The position numbers were made by a program, and so were the translations under genes. The notes under the pieces were generated by a model, which worked only from the letters and a program-made list of their open reading frames with translations, made no database searches and was not told where the DNA came from. From VRUE01 sp036557525 (GTDB taxonomy: Bacteria > Actinomycetota > Thermoleophilia > Solirubrobacterales > 70-9), in the NCBI GenBank assembly GCA_036557525.1, contig DATBHH010000119.1, forward strand, positions 10,559 through 74,558: 64,000 bases of DNA, given 5' to 3'. Numbering within the stretch: position 1 is the first letter of the stretch; the number at the start of each line of letters is the position of its first letter. Shown here piece by piece: positions 8,663-17,554 of this stretch.

Positions 8663-9526
8663 GTGCGGATTGCCACCTGGAACGTCAACTCGGTCCAGCA
8701 GCGGCTGCCGCGGCTGCTGCCGTGGCTTGACGAGCGGAATCCGGATGTGGTCTGCCTGCAGGAGACGAAGCTCGCCGACGACGCCTTCGTCGAACTGCTC
8801 CGGGACGAGCTGGCGGACCGCGGCTACGGGGTCGCGGTCCACGGCGAGGCGACCTGGAACGGCGTCGCGATCCTCTCGCGGGTGGGGCTGGAGGACGTCG
8901 TCCCCGGCCTCGAGGGCGCGCCCGGGTTCCCCGACCCCGAGGCGCGCGCGATCTCTGCCACCTGTGACGGAATTCGAGTGCTCTCGGTCTACGTGCCGAA
9001 CGGACGCGAGCCCGGCTCCGAGCATTACGAGTACAAGCTCGCCTGGCTCGGCGCGCTGCGCGAAGCGGTTGCGGCCGGCCCCGACGCCACGGCCGTCTGC
9101 GGCGACATGAACATCGCCCCCACCGATGAGGACGTGTTCGACCCGGAGGCCTACGCCGGCCACACGCACGTCACCCCGCCGGAGCGCGCGGCGCTGGCCG
9201 AGCTCGGGGCGCTCGGCCTGCGCGATCTCGTCCGCGACCGCTGGCCGGGCGAGCGGGTCTTCACCTACTGGGACTACCGAGCCGGGATGTTCCACCGCGA
9301 CCTCGGGATGCGGATCGACCTGATCCTCGCCGGCGCGCCGGTCGCGGATCGGGTCCGCGCGGCGTGGGTCGACCGGAAGGCGCGCAAAGGGAAGGGGCCG
9401 AGCGACCACGCACCGGTGATCGTCGACCTCGACGACGCCCCCGACGGCGACATCGGGCCGGTCGTGCCGCCGCCGTCGGCGCCGGTGACCAAGCGCGGCG
9501 CGGCCAAGCTGCCGCAGTCGCCCTAG
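8663..9526 (+). CDS. xth: Exodeoxyribonuclease III (AP endonuclease family)
   Basis: This enzyme nicks DNA at abasic sites and degrades 3' ends during base excision repair. The 287 residues contain the whole EEP nuclease signature: N8 (ATWNVNS), metal ligand E34 (LQETK), Y110 (VYVPNGR), D148 and N150 (GDMNIAP), TYWDYR, RIDLIL and the catalytic pair D248-H249 (SDHAPV). A Pro-rich tail of about 25 residues is extra. The GTG at 8663 is chosen because homology starts with the first strand. The gene ends on CTAG, shared with the stop of the convergent LigD-like gene, which also acts in DNA repair. Confidence 0.93.
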   Translation: MRIATWNVNSVQQRLPRLLPWLDERNPDVVCLQETKLADDAFVELLRDELADRGYGVAVHGEATWNGVAILSRVGLEDVVPGLEGAPGFPDPEARAISATCDGIRVLSVYVPNGREPGSEHYEYKLAWLGALREAVAAGPDATAVCGDMNIAPTDEDVFDPEAYAGHTHVTPPERAALAELGALGLRDLVRDRWPGERVFTYWDYRAGMFHRDLGMRIDLILAGAPVADRVRAAWVDRKARKGKGPSDHAPVIVDLDDAPDGDIGPVVPPPSAPVTKRGAAKLPQSP

Positions 9527-10581
9527 TCGGCGCTCCGCCGCCGCGACGGCTGCACGCGCCTCGGCTCGCCCGGCATCTTCGGGTAGGAGGGCGGGTACGG
9601 CATGTCGCCCTCCCCTTCGCCCGCATCGCGCTCGTACATGTCGAGCAACGGCTGCAGCGAGTGAGCCACCTCGTCGATCGCCGCGTGACGGTCTCCGACC
9701 GCGGCGAAGCGGGCGGGCACCGTCGCGACCGTGAAGTCCTCGGGGGCGACCTCCGGCAGCTCGTCCCACGTCAGCGGCGCCGAGACCGGCGCGCCCGGCT
9801 TCGGCCGCACGCTGTAGGCGGAGGCGATCGTCCGGTCACGGGCGTTCTGGTTGTAATCGACGAAGATCCGTTCGCCGCGCTCCTCCTTCCACCACTTTGT
9901 CGTCACCTGTCCGGGCATTCGCCGCTCCAGCTCGCGGCCGAAGGCGATCGCGGCGTGGCGGACCTCGGTGAAGCTCCAGCGCGCCTCGATCCGAACGTAG
10001 ATGTGCACGCCCCGACCGCCCGACGTCTTCGGGAAGCCGGCGCAGCCGAGCTCCTCGAGGAGCCCCCTGGCCTCCACCGCGACCCGGACGGCGTCGACGA
10101 AGTCGGTGCCCTCCTGCGGGTCCAGGTCCAGACGCAGCTCGTCGGGGTGGTCGACGTCGGCTGCGCGCACCGGCCAGGGGTGGAATGTGATCGTCCCCAT
10201 CTGCGCCGCCCACGCCACCACCGCCGGCTCGGTCGGGCAGACCTCGTCCGCGTGCCGGCCGGACGGGAAGTCGATCCGGGCCGTCCGCACATAGCCCGGC
10301 GCCCCGCGCGGAACCCGCTTCTGGAAGAACGCGTCCCCGCCGCCTTTCTGCCGCGTCGAGACGACGATCCCAGGGTGAACCCCCTTCGGCCAGCGCTCGA
10401 GCGTCGTCGGGCGGTTCCCGACCGCCCTCATGATCCCGTCCCCGACCGCCAGGTAGTACTCGACGATCTCGAGCTTCGTGAACGCGGGAGTGCGCTCGGT
10501 GGCCGGAAAGATCACCCGGCCGGGATTGCTGACCCGCACCTCGCGCCCACCGGCGTCGACGATCGTCGCCTCGGCCGTCAT
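9523..10581 (-). CDS. ligD: Stand-alone LigD-type polymerase/primase domain protein
   Basis: This 352-residue protein is the archaeo-eukaryotic-primase-like polymerase of non-homologous end joining, here without ligase or 3'-phosphoesterase domains. Visible signatures are the opening VSNPGRVIFPAT, a FFQKRVPRGAPGYV block, the metal-binding D152/D154 in LRLDLDP, KTSGGRGVHIYVR (with H193), and DYNQNARDRTIASAYSVR. It would fill gaps with ribo- or deoxyribonucleotides at broken ends, working with Ku and a separate ligase that are not in this window. The ATG at 10581 begins the family match. The C-terminus is a short basic Pro/Arg tail. Confidence 0.92.
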   Translation of the reverse strand: MTAEATIVDAGGREVRVSNPGRVIFPATERTPAFTKLEIVEYYLAVGDGIMRAVGNRPTTLERWPKGVHPGIVVSTRQKGGGDAFFQKRVPRGAPGYVRTARIDFPSGRHADEVCPTEPAVVAWAAQMGTITFHPWPVRAADVDHPDELRLDLDPQEGTDFVDAVRVAVEARGLLEELGCAGFPKTSGGRGVHIYVRIEARWSFTEVRHAAIAFGRELERRMPGQVTTKWWKEERGERIFVDYNQNARDRTIASAYSVRPKPGAPVSAPLTWDELPEVAPEDFTVATVPARFAAVGDRHAAIDEVAHSLQPLLDMYERDAGEGEGDMPYPPSYPKMPGEPRRVQPSRRRSAD

Positions 10582-10755
10582 CGCCGCAATTCTGAGGGTC
10601 GGGCCGGGTCCATGTTCTGCGGGCACGGTGGAACGGTGCCCGGCCCGGAACCGCGAAGACACCGGCGCTCCACACCAGGGTGCTTCACGGGCGCGAGCGC
10701 AGGTTCTTCATGAGATTGTGTTCCCCGGCAACTGCGACACGACGGAGGTTGGGAG

Positions 10756-11100
10756 ATGAGCGACGCGATGGAACAGCAGGTTCCGGGGCTCACCCGCACC
10801 GATCTGCAGCGCCAGGATCTCAGCGTTCCGGGCCGCGAGGTCATCCAGAACCGGGTCGGCATCAGCCCGGATGCCCCGCCGATCAGGCACCTCCACCCCG
10901 GCGAGGAGATCATCTACGTCCTCGAGGGGACCCTGGAATACGAGATCGAGGGCGAGCTGAGGACGGTGCAGGCGGGCCAGGCCCTGACCGTCCCGGCCGA
11001 AGCGGTCCACTCAGTCAAGAACGTCGGCGACGGCGATGCCGCGGAGCTCGCGACCTATGTCGTCGAGAAGGGCAAGCCGCTGATCACCCTCGCCGAATGA
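10756..11100 (+). CDS. Cupin-domain protein
   Basis: This 114-residue single cupin barrel has a metal site of the classic type: H-x-H-like LHPGEEIIYVLEG (motif 1) and VPAEAVHSVKN (motif 2). It has the usual length for a stand-alone cupin. The ribosome-binding site GGAGGTTGGGAG precedes the ATG. It begins a plus-strand series with two epoxide-hydrolase-like genes and a third hydrolase (gaps 42, overlap 1, 24 bases). This suggests a catabolic or detoxification operon in which the cupin may be a small dioxygenase, isomerase or binding protein. The substrate is unknown. Confidence 0.85.
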   Translation: MSDAMEQQVPGLTRTDLQRQDLSVPGREVIQNRVGISPDAPPIRHLHPGEEIIYVLEGTLEYEIEGELRTVQAGQALTVPAEAVHSVKNVGDGDAAELATYVVEKGKPLITLAE

Positions 11101-11142
11101 TCTGCCGCAGCCAGGCAACGGACCAAGGATGGGAGCTGACAG

Positions 11143-12336
11143 ATGACAGGCACGACAGGCACAGCGACCGCGATCAATCCGTTCACGATCGAGGTCTCGG
11201 AGGGTGAGCTCACCGATCTTCGTGACCGCATCAGGGCGACGAGGTGGCCCGACCGGGAGGTGGACCCCTCCCAGGGCGTCCGGCTCGAGACGATCCAGGC
11301 ACTCGCCGAGTATTGGGAGAACGAATACGACTGGCGCAGCTTCGAGAAGCGCTTCGCGGCCCTGCCCCACTTCATCACCAAGATCGATGGAGTCGACGTC
11401 CACTTCATCCACGTCCGCTCCGAGAACACAGGTGCGCTCCCCCTGATCGTCACCCACGGCTGGCCGGGCTCGACGGTCGAGCAGCTGAAGATCATCGATC
11501 CGCTCACGAACCCGACCGCGAATGGTGCTGCCGCCGGGGATGCCTTCCACCTCGTGATCCCCTCGATCCCGGGCCACGGGTTCTCGGCGAAGCCGACCGA
11601 GACCGGCTGGGACCCGATTCGCGTCGCCCGCGCCTGGGTCGTCCTGATGGAACGACTCGGCTACGCCGAGTACGTCGCCCAGGGGGGCGACTGGGGCAAT
11701 GCCGTCACCGAGCAGATGGCGCTGCTGAAGCCGCCCGGGCTGCTCGGGATCCATACCAACATGCCGGCGACACTCTCGCCCGAGATCTCCCGAGCGGTCC
11801 AAATCGGGGACCCGGCCCCGGATGGGCTCTCCGAGGAGGAGCAGACGGCATACGACGTGCTGGTCCATTTCTTCGCGACCGGCATCGGCTATTCCCAGGA
11901 GATGGGGAACCGCCCGCAGACCCTCTACGGGATCGCGGACTCGCCGGTGGGACTGGCGGCCTGGATGCTCGACCACGACGTCGCCAGCTACGAGCTGATC
12001 GTGCGCGCGTTCGCCGGCAACCCCGGCGGGCTCTCGAGGGACGACGTCCTCGACAACGTCACGCACTACTGGCTGACGAACACCGGGATCTCCTCGGCGC
12101 GGCTCTACTGGGAGAGCAAGCTCGCGTTCTTCGAAGCCAAGGGCGTCGAGCTGCCGGTCGGAGTGACCGTCTTTCCCGACGAGCTCTATCCGGCGCCGAG
12201 GAGCTGGGCCGAGAGGGCCTACCCCGACCTCATCCACTACAACAACGACTTCGAGGAAGGCGGCCACTTCGCGGCCTGGGAGCAGCCGGAAGCCTTCTCG
12301 AAGGAGGTGCGAGACACGTTCAGGGCGCTGCGCTGA
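11143..12336 (+). CDS. Epoxide-hydrolase-like alpha/beta-hydrolase, copy 1
   Basis: A 397-residue protein with the N-terminal epoxide hydrolase domain (FTIEVSEGELTDLRDRI, about 14-115) and an alpha/beta-hydrolase core. HGWPGS (105-110) gives the oxyanion loop, the predicted nucleophile is D183 in QGGDWG, and the C-terminal histidine is in EEGGHFAAWE. Such enzymes open epoxides to diols through an alkyl-enzyme ester; the natural substrate here is unknown. A GGAG site precedes the ATG. Its stop overlaps the start of a homologous gene of exactly the same length (TGATG), so the pair arose by tandem duplication and is translationally coupled. Confidence 0.9.
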   Translation: MTGTTGTATAINPFTIEVSEGELTDLRDRIRATRWPDREVDPSQGVRLETIQALAEYWENEYDWRSFEKRFAALPHFITKIDGVDVHFIHVRSENTGALPLIVTHGWPGSTVEQLKIIDPLTNPTANGAAAGDAFHLVIPSIPGHGFSAKPTETGWDPIRVARAWVVLMERLGYAEYVAQGGDWGNAVTEQMALLKPPGLLGIHTNMPATLSPEISRAVQIGDPAPDGLSEEEQTAYDVLVHFFATGIGYSQEMGNRPQTLYGIADSPVGLAAWMLDHDVASYELIVRAFAGNPGGLSRDDVLDNVTHYWLTNTGISSARLYWESKLAFFEAKGVELPVGVTVFPDELYPAPRSWAERAYPDLIHYNNDFEEGGHFAAWEQPEAFSKEVRDTFRALR

Positions 12337-13529
12337 TGTCGGAGGTCAGGCCCTTCGAGGTGGATATCCCGGATCAGCCCTTGGACGACCTCCGGCGGCG
12401 GATCGCGGCGACGCGCCTGCCGCCGGAGGAGCTCGTCGACGACTCCTCGCAGGGCGTGCAGCTGGCGACCACCGAGGCACTCCTGAGTTACTGGGGCGTG
12501 GATTACGACCTCCGCCGGGCGCAGGCGCGCCTCAACGCCGTGCCCCAGTTCCTGACCGAGATCGACGGGCTCGACATCCACTTCATCCACGTGAAGTCCG
12601 GTCACGAGGGCGCCCTGCCGCTGATAGTCACCCACGGCTGGCCCGGCTCGGTGATCGAGATGCTCGAGGCGATCGGCCCGCTGACCGACCCGACCGCTCA
12701 CGGCGGCGCCCCCGAGGATGCCTTCGACCTCGTCGTGCCGTCGCTTCCCGGCTACGGCTTCTCCGGCCAGCCGACGGAGCTCGGCTGGGACGCCGGCCGG
12801 GTGGCGGGGGCCTGGACCGAGCTGATGGACCGTCTCGGCTACGACCGCTACGTCGCCCCGGGGGGCGACGTCGGCGCCGCCGTCACCGACACGCTCGCGA
12901 TCCTGGCGCCGGAGGGGCTGGCCGGCATCCACCTCAACTTCCTTCGCCGGCCCCCGCCCGAGATCGCGGCGGCGGTCTTCGGCGGCGCCCCCGCGCCCGA
13001 GGGTCTCAGCGAGGAGGAACAGAGCGCCTTCGTCCCATTCGCGCGGCAGTTCCGGAGGGGCTACATCGCCGAGCAGGGCCAGTCCCCGCAGACGATCGGC
13101 TACGCCCTCACCGACTCCCCGGCGGGGCTGGCCGGCTGGATGCTCGACCACGACACCGACGCCTACGAGAAGATCTCGCGGGCCTTCGTCGACGGCGAGC
13201 CGTCGGGCGGGCTGACCCGCGACAGCGTCCTCGACAACATCACCCTGTACTGGTTGACGGGCACCGGCGCCTCGGCCGCGCGGATCTACTGGGAGGGCCA
13301 GAATGCGGCGGCCGCCGGTCCGGCCCAGACGCCGCCCGAGGTTTCCCTCCCTGTCGCCTTCACCGTGTTTCCCGGTGAGATCTTCCGAGCCCCCCGGGCC
13401 TGGGCCGAAACCGTCTACCCCAACCTCACCTACTTCAACGAGGTCGACAGGGGCGGCCACTTCGCGGCCTGGGAGGAGCCCCTGCTCTTCGCCGCGGAGC
13501 TCAGGTCCGCATTCAGGTCATTGCGTTGA
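12336..13529 (+). CDS. Epoxide-hydrolase-like alpha/beta-hydrolase, copy 2
   Basis: Tandem paralogue of the preceding gene, also 397 residues. It has the same N-terminal domain (FEVDIPDQPLDDLRRRI), HGWPGS, predicted nucleophile D178 and C-terminal GGHFAAWEEP. The nucleophile motif reads GGDVG instead of GGDWG: the residue after the aspartate, often Trp and part of the active-site wall and oxyanion hole in this family, is Val. A changed substrate range is therefore likely (inference). The ATG overlaps the upstream stop by one base. The reading frame is open far upstream inside copy 1 in another frame, which is a GC-rich artefact. Confidence 0.9.
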   Translation: MSEVRPFEVDIPDQPLDDLRRRIAATRLPPEELVDDSSQGVQLATTEALLSYWGVDYDLRRAQARLNAVPQFLTEIDGLDIHFIHVKSGHEGALPLIVTHGWPGSVIEMLEAIGPLTDPTAHGGAPEDAFDLVVPSLPGYGFSGQPTELGWDAGRVAGAWTELMDRLGYDRYVAPGGDVGAAVTDTLAILAPEGLAGIHLNFLRRPPPEIAAAVFGGAPAPEGLSEEEQSAFVPFARQFRRGYIAEQGQSPQTIGYALTDSPAGLAGWMLDHDTDAYEKISRAFVDGEPSGGLTRDSVLDNITLYWLTGTGASAARIYWEGQNAAAAGPAQTPPEVSLPVAFTVFPGEIFRAPRAWAETVYPNLTYFNEVDRGGHFAAWEEPLLFAAELRSAFRSLR

Positions 13530-13553
13530 TCCGCACCAAAGAGAGGAGCTCGG

Positions 13554-14297
13554 ATGTCTGACCCGACACAAACCGACGGCTCGCCGACGGTCGTTCTGGT
13601 CCACGGCGCCTTCGCCGACGGATCGAGCTGGAACGCCGTGATCGAGCGGCTGCTGGCGAGAGGCGTCAAGGTGAAGGCCCCGGCGAATCCGCTGCGGGGA
13701 ATCTCGATCGACTCGGCCTACACCGCCGGCGTATTCGATCAGACTCCGGGCCCGGTGCTGGCCGTCGGCCACTCGTACGGCGGCGCCGTGATCTCCAACG
13801 CCGCGAAGCAGGCCAAGAACGTCATCGGCCTCGTCTACGTCGCCGCGTTCGCGACCGAAGAGGGAGAGTCCTTGGGAGAGGCCACGGCAAGGTCGGAGGT
13901 CGCGGTGCTGAGCAGCGCGCAGGTCCCGCAGCACTACCCGTCGGCCGATGGCGGCGAGCCGGCGGTCGAGTTCGCGATCGATCCTGGCAAGTTCCAGGAC
14001 GCCTTCGCCGCCGACCTGCCGGCGGAGCAGACGGCGCTGATGTCCGCGACGCAGCGGCCGGTCGCCGAGCTCGCCTTCTCCGAGGCCAACGGCCCGCCGG
14101 CGTGGAAGGACCTGCCGTCGTGGGCGGTTGTCGCGACCGCCGACAGGGCGGCCGGAGCCGACGTCGTCCGCTCGATGGCCGAGCGCGCCGGAGCGACGAT
14201 CACCGAGGTCGACAGCTCCCACGTCGTCATGCTCTCCCATCCTGAGGCTGTTACCAACGTGATCCTCGAAGCGCTCGCGGCGTCGGGTGGCGGTTGA
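13554..14297 (+). CDS. Alpha/beta-hydrolase
   Basis: This 247-residue single-domain serine hydrolase has VLVHGAFADGSSW (oxyanion loop), the nucleophile elbow GHSYGG (S74) and a C-terminal histidine (about H223 in DSSHVVMLSHP). The length and motifs match a widespread group of small esterase-like proteins often annotated simply as alpha/beta-hydrolases. An AGAGAGGAG site precedes the ATG by a few bases. It ends the cupin/epoxide-hydrolase series and overlaps the TTG start of FtsH by three or four bases. Substrate unknown. Confidence 0.88.
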   Translation: MSDPTQTDGSPTVVLVHGAFADGSSWNAVIERLLARGVKVKAPANPLRGISIDSAYTAGVFDQTPGPVLAVGHSYGGAVISNAAKQAKNVIGLVYVAAFATEEGESLGEATARSEVAVLSSAQVPQHYPSADGGEPAVEFAIDPGKFQDAFAADLPAEQTALMSATQRPVAELAFSEANGPPAWKDLPSWAVVATADRAAGADVVRSMAERAGATITEVDSSHVVMLSHPEAVTNVILEALAASGGG

Positions 14298-16375
14298 CGG
14301 GCCGGGAGTACATTGGGAGCTTGTCCCCAGACTCGTCTTCCGATCAGACCGCGGAGAAGGTCTCGCCGCCGAAGACTCCCCCGACGACGCCGCACCCGTC
14401 GGGCTGGCGCGTGGACCCGGCGCCCGACGGTCGCGGCGCGCCACCTCAGCAGAAGCCCCCGATCATCCCCCGCAACAGGGCCTTCATCTGGGTCCTGGTC
14501 GGGCTGCTGGCGCTGAACCTGCTGGTCGCGATCCTCACCAGCGGCCCGGCGAGCAGGCCCCAGGTGCCCTACCAGCCGTTCTTCGTCGACCAGGTGACCG
14601 CCGGCAATGTGCGCGACATCAGCTCGACCGGCGACTCGATCGAGGGAACACTGAAGCGGGAAGCGACCTACACGCCGCCGGACGGCGGCGACCCGGTGAA
14701 GGTCAGCAACGACTTCAAGACCGAGGTCCCCTCGTTCATCGACAACAACGCGGTCACGACGCTGCTCACCGAACACAACGTCGTGATCAACGCCTCGCCG
14801 CCCGACTCCGGTCGCTCCGTGATCGGGACGATCATCCTCGGCTTCCTCCCGACCCTGCTGCTGATCGGCTTCTTCATCTGGCTGATCCGCAGGCAGGCCG
14901 GCGCCAGAGGCGGAGGCATCCTCGGCAGCTTCGGCCGCTCAACCGCGCGGCGGGTCCAGGCGGATGGCCAGGACCGGGTCACCTTCAAGGACGTTGCCGG
15001 GATCGACGAGGCCGAGGATGAGCTGGAGGAGATCGTCGACTTCCTCAGGAACCCGCAGCGCTACACCAGGCTCGGGGCGCGGATCCCGCACGGGGTGCTG
15101 CTCTACGGCCCGCCCGGGACCGGCAAGACGCTGCTCGCGCGCGCCGTCGCCGGTCAGGCCCATGCCGCCTACTTCCACATCTCCGCCTCGGAGTTCGTCG
15201 AGGCGATCGTCGGCGTCGGCGCCTCGCGGGTTCGCGATCTCTTCAAACAGGCCAAGGAGGCCGCTCCGGCGATCGTCTTCATCGACGAGCTCGATGCGAT
15301 CGGCCGGTCGCGCTCGGGCAACATCAGCGGCCTCTCGGGCGGCAACGACGAGCGCGAGCAGACGCTCAACCAGATCCTGACCGAGATGGACGGGTTCGAG
15401 CCGGACACCGACGTGATCGTGCTGGGGGCGACGAATCGTCCCGAGATCCTCGATCCCGCGCTGCTCCGCCCGGGTCGCTTCGATCGTCGCATCGCGGTCA
15501 ACCCGCCGGACCGAAACGGGCGGGTCGCGATCCTCAGGATCCACACCCGCGACGTGGCGCTGGCGGATGACGTCGACCTCGACCGGATCGCGGCGTCGAT
15601 CCCGGGCTCGACCGGCGCCGACATCGCGCTGCTGGTCAACGAGGCGGCGCTCTTTGCCGCCCGCCGCGACCACCCCAAGGTCGAGCAGCGCGACTTCACC
15701 GATGCGATCGAGAAAATCCTTCTCGGAGCCGAGCGGCAGGTGGTCATGACCGACGCGGATCGCAGGCGCACGGCCTACCACGAGTCGGGCCACGCGCTGG
15801 TCGGGATGCTCACCCCCGGCGCCGATCCGGTCAGGAAGATCTCGATCATCCCTCGCGGGCAGGCGCTCGGCGTCACGCTCTCGACTCCGGAGAGCGACCG
15901 CTACAACTACCGCCGCGAGGAACTCCTCGCGCAGATCAAGGTCGCGCTCGGCGGCCGGGCGGCGGAGAAGGTCGTCTTCGACGACCTCTCGACCGGGGCG
16001 GAGTCGGACATCCAGAACCTCACCCAGGTCGCCCGCGGCATGGTCGGACGCTGGGGGATGAGCGACGCGGTCGGGCCGATCGCGGTCACCGACGGGCGCC
16101 AGGACGGCGTCCTGCTGCCCGGCACGATGCCGGCCTCCGAGCCGACCCAGGAGCTGGTCGACAAGGAGGTCCGTCGGATCGTCGAGGAAGCCGAGGACGA
16201 GGTCGTCGAGCTCCTTCGGCACGAGCGAGACCGGCTCGAGGCGCTCGCCGCTGCGCTGCTCGAGCGGGAGACGCTCGACCAGCCCGAGGCCTACGAGGTC
16301 GCCGGCGTGCCGCCGCCCGACGAGGAGCCCGCTGAGCAGGACGCGGCCGCGAAGGCCGCGAGCTCACGGACCTGA
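14294..16375 (+). CDS. ftsH: ATP-dependent zinc metalloprotease FtsH
   Basis: FtsH is a hexameric membrane AAA+ protease that extracts and degrades membrane and soluble proteins. The 693-residue protein has a Pro-rich cytosolic start, a membrane helix at about 64-82, a periplasmic/extracytoplasmic loop, and a second helix at about 178-197. The AAA domain has GPPGTGKT (272-279), Walker B VFIDELDAIG and the second region of homology NRPEILDPALLRPGRFDRR. The M41 protease domain has HESGH (496-500) with third ligand about D572 (TGAESD). The start is uncertain: TTG 14294 overlaps the upstream stop, and later TTG/GTG codons would only shorten the disordered N-terminus. Confidence 0.93.
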   Translation: MTGREYIGSLSPDSSSDQTAEKVSPPKTPPTTPHPSGWRVDPAPDGRGAPPQQKPPIIPRNRAFIWVLVGLLALNLLVAILTSGPASRPQVPYQPFFVDQVTAGNVRDISSTGDSIEGTLKREATYTPPDGGDPVKVSNDFKTEVPSFIDNNAVTTLLTEHNVVINASPPDSGRSVIGTIILGFLPTLLLIGFFIWLIRRQAGARGGGILGSFGRSTARRVQADGQDRVTFKDVAGIDEAEDELEEIVDFLRNPQRYTRLGARIPHGVLLYGPPGTGKTLLARAVAGQAHAAYFHISASEFVEAIVGVGASRVRDLFKQAKEAAPAIVFIDELDAIGRSRSGNISGLSGGNDEREQTLNQILTEMDGFEPDTDVIVLGATNRPEILDPALLRPGRFDRRIAVNPPDRNGRVAILRIHTRDVALADDVDLDRIAASIPGSTGADIALLVNEAALFAARRDHPKVEQRDFTDAIEKILLGAERQVVMTDADRRRTAYHESGHALVGMLTPGADPVRKISIIPRGQALGVTLSTPESDRYNYRREELLAQIKVALGGRAAEKVVFDDLSTGAESDIQNLTQVARGMVGRWGMSDAVGPIAVTDGRQDGVLLPGTMPASEPTQELVDKEVRRIVEEAEDEVVELLRHERDRLEALAAALLERETLDQPEAYEVAGVPPPDEEPAEQDAAAKAASSRT

Positions 16376-16379
16376 GGCT

Positions 16380-16958
16380 CTACGCGCCGAGGCGATCGGC
16401 CAGGCGCTCGACGAGCCAGAGGTCGTACACGTAGCCCTGGGGGTTTCCCTTCATCTTGATCGGCCGGCGGGCGAGGATCCCGTCCGGTCCCCCCTCGACC
16501 TCGACGTCACGCCAGACGTCGGCAGACGGCGCCAGCCCGGCGAGTAGCTCTTCGACCTCGGGGGGCGCGCCCGGCTCGGCGAGGAGGCGGCCGTCGTTCT
16601 CGCGGAGCTTGAACGGCACGACCGAAGCCTGCACCTGGACCTCGTTGGCGCCACGGTCGCGCCAGGCGTTGGGAACCACCCCCATCCGCAGGGCCACGCC
16701 TCGCCCATTCCGAATCCCGCTGAATTCGGTCGCCGGCATGTCACTGGTCGTCTGCGAGATCTCGTGCTCCTCGCTCATCCCAAGTTCGGCGGTGATCGTC
16801 GCGGGAGTGTCCATCGGCCCCTCGGTCTTCAGCGCCTCCCACACGACCTCCCAGCCGAGGTCGCCGGGGTCGTCGATCTCCGCGGCGCGACCCCGCATCT
16901 CCGCCGGAGACGGCCCGGTACTTTCAGCGTCCTTCGATTTACGGCGAAAAAGCCCCAA
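16380..16958 (-). CDS. Conserved hypothetical protein
   Basis: This 192-residue soluble protein starts with a basic MGLFRRKSKDAES segment and has no membrane helix or signal. It has an acidic first third and a compact C-terminal part (RRPIKMKGNPQGYVYDLWLVERLADRL). I recognise no family or catalytic motif. The start is TTG. A TAGACT box lies 10 nt upstream, so the message may have little or no leader. It converges on ftsH with a gap of 4 bases. Confidence 0.65.
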   Translation of the reverse strand: MGLFRRKSKDAESTGPSPAEMRGRAAEIDDPGDLGWEVVWEALKTEGPMDTPATITAELGMSEEHEISQTTSDMPATEFSGIRNGRGVALRMGVVPNAWRDRGANEVQVQASVVPFKLRENDGRLLAEPGAPPEVEELLAGLAPSADVWRDVEVEGGPDGILARRPIKMKGNPQGYVYDLWLVERLADRLGA

Positions 16959-16968
16959 CGCACCGCCG

Positions 16969-16974
16969 AGTCTA
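16969..16974 (-). promoter_or_regulatory. -10 box (TAGACT) before the TTG start at 16958
   Basis: TAGACT lies 10 nt before the TTG, without a recognisable ribosome-binding site. The spacing is slightly long for a strictly leaderless start. Confidence 0.3.
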
Positions 16975-16987
16975 GTTGCAAATGCCC

Positions 16988-17533
16988 TTAGGGCTGGGAG
17001 CCGCAGACCCTGAACCCGTACCGCTTGGCCAGGGCCGCCGTTTCGCGCGTTTCGGCGTTGCCCCTTTCGGCGATCGCCTCAGCCCTGGCGTCTTCGTGGC
17101 CTTCCAGCGCCGCCCCGTAGGCGCGACTCGTTCGGAACGCCGATTCGGTCGTCTGGAAGATGAGTTCGAGCTGATCGGCGTCGGCATCGGGTGGCCCGAG
17201 GGCCCGGACCCGGGCGAGGCCGGCTTCGGCCATCGTGACGATCCGTCCCAGCGTCTGAGCCAGCTCCCCGCGGGCTGCGTCCGAGGCGCTGCCGTTGTCC
17301 CTTTCCTCCTCCCTCGCCTTCCGCGCCGCCTTCTCGAGCTGCCGCCGCAGAGGTTCCTGCTTCATTTTCGAGGCTTCGCAGAACGAGTCGGCCCTGGCGA
17401 TGAACTCAGCCTTGGTCAGCGACCCTTCCCTGCTCCCCGCGGTGTCGGTCGCGGAGCTCGAGGAGGAAGATGAGCCGCAGCCGGCGACTGCGATCAACAC
17501 GAGGACCAAGGTCAGAGGGACGACGCGCCTCAC
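16988..17533 (-). CDS. Predicted lipoprotein of unknown function
   Basis: This 181-residue protein has a lipoprotein signal: basic start, hydrophobic core, and lipobox VAGC (Cys19), followed by a Ser-rich linker. The rest is helical, with segments such as KAEFIARADSFCEAS and a second Cys near the C-terminus (FRVCGSQP). The pattern resembles small actinobacterial lipoproteins with two cysteines. It would be tethered to the outer face of the membrane. The start is GTG. It lies 21 bases downstream of the YVTN gene on the same strand, so cotranscription is possible. Confidence 0.75.
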   Translation of the reverse strand: MRRVVPLTLVLVLIAVAGCGSSSSSSSATDTAGSREGSLTKAEFIARADSFCEASKMKQEPLRRQLEKAARKAREEERDNGSASDAARGELAQTLGRIVTMAEAGLARVRALGPPDADADQLELIFQTTESAFRTSRAYGAALEGHEDARAEAIAERGNAETRETAALAKRYGFRVCGSQP

Positions 17534-17554
17534 GGCCAGGGAACCTACTCATCG

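Noticed and set aside
11244..12335. An upstream in-frame extension of epoxide hydrolase copy 2
   Set aside because: It would run through copy 1 in the wrong frame with an Arg/Pro-rich nonsense product. ATG 12336 gives the same length as copy 1.
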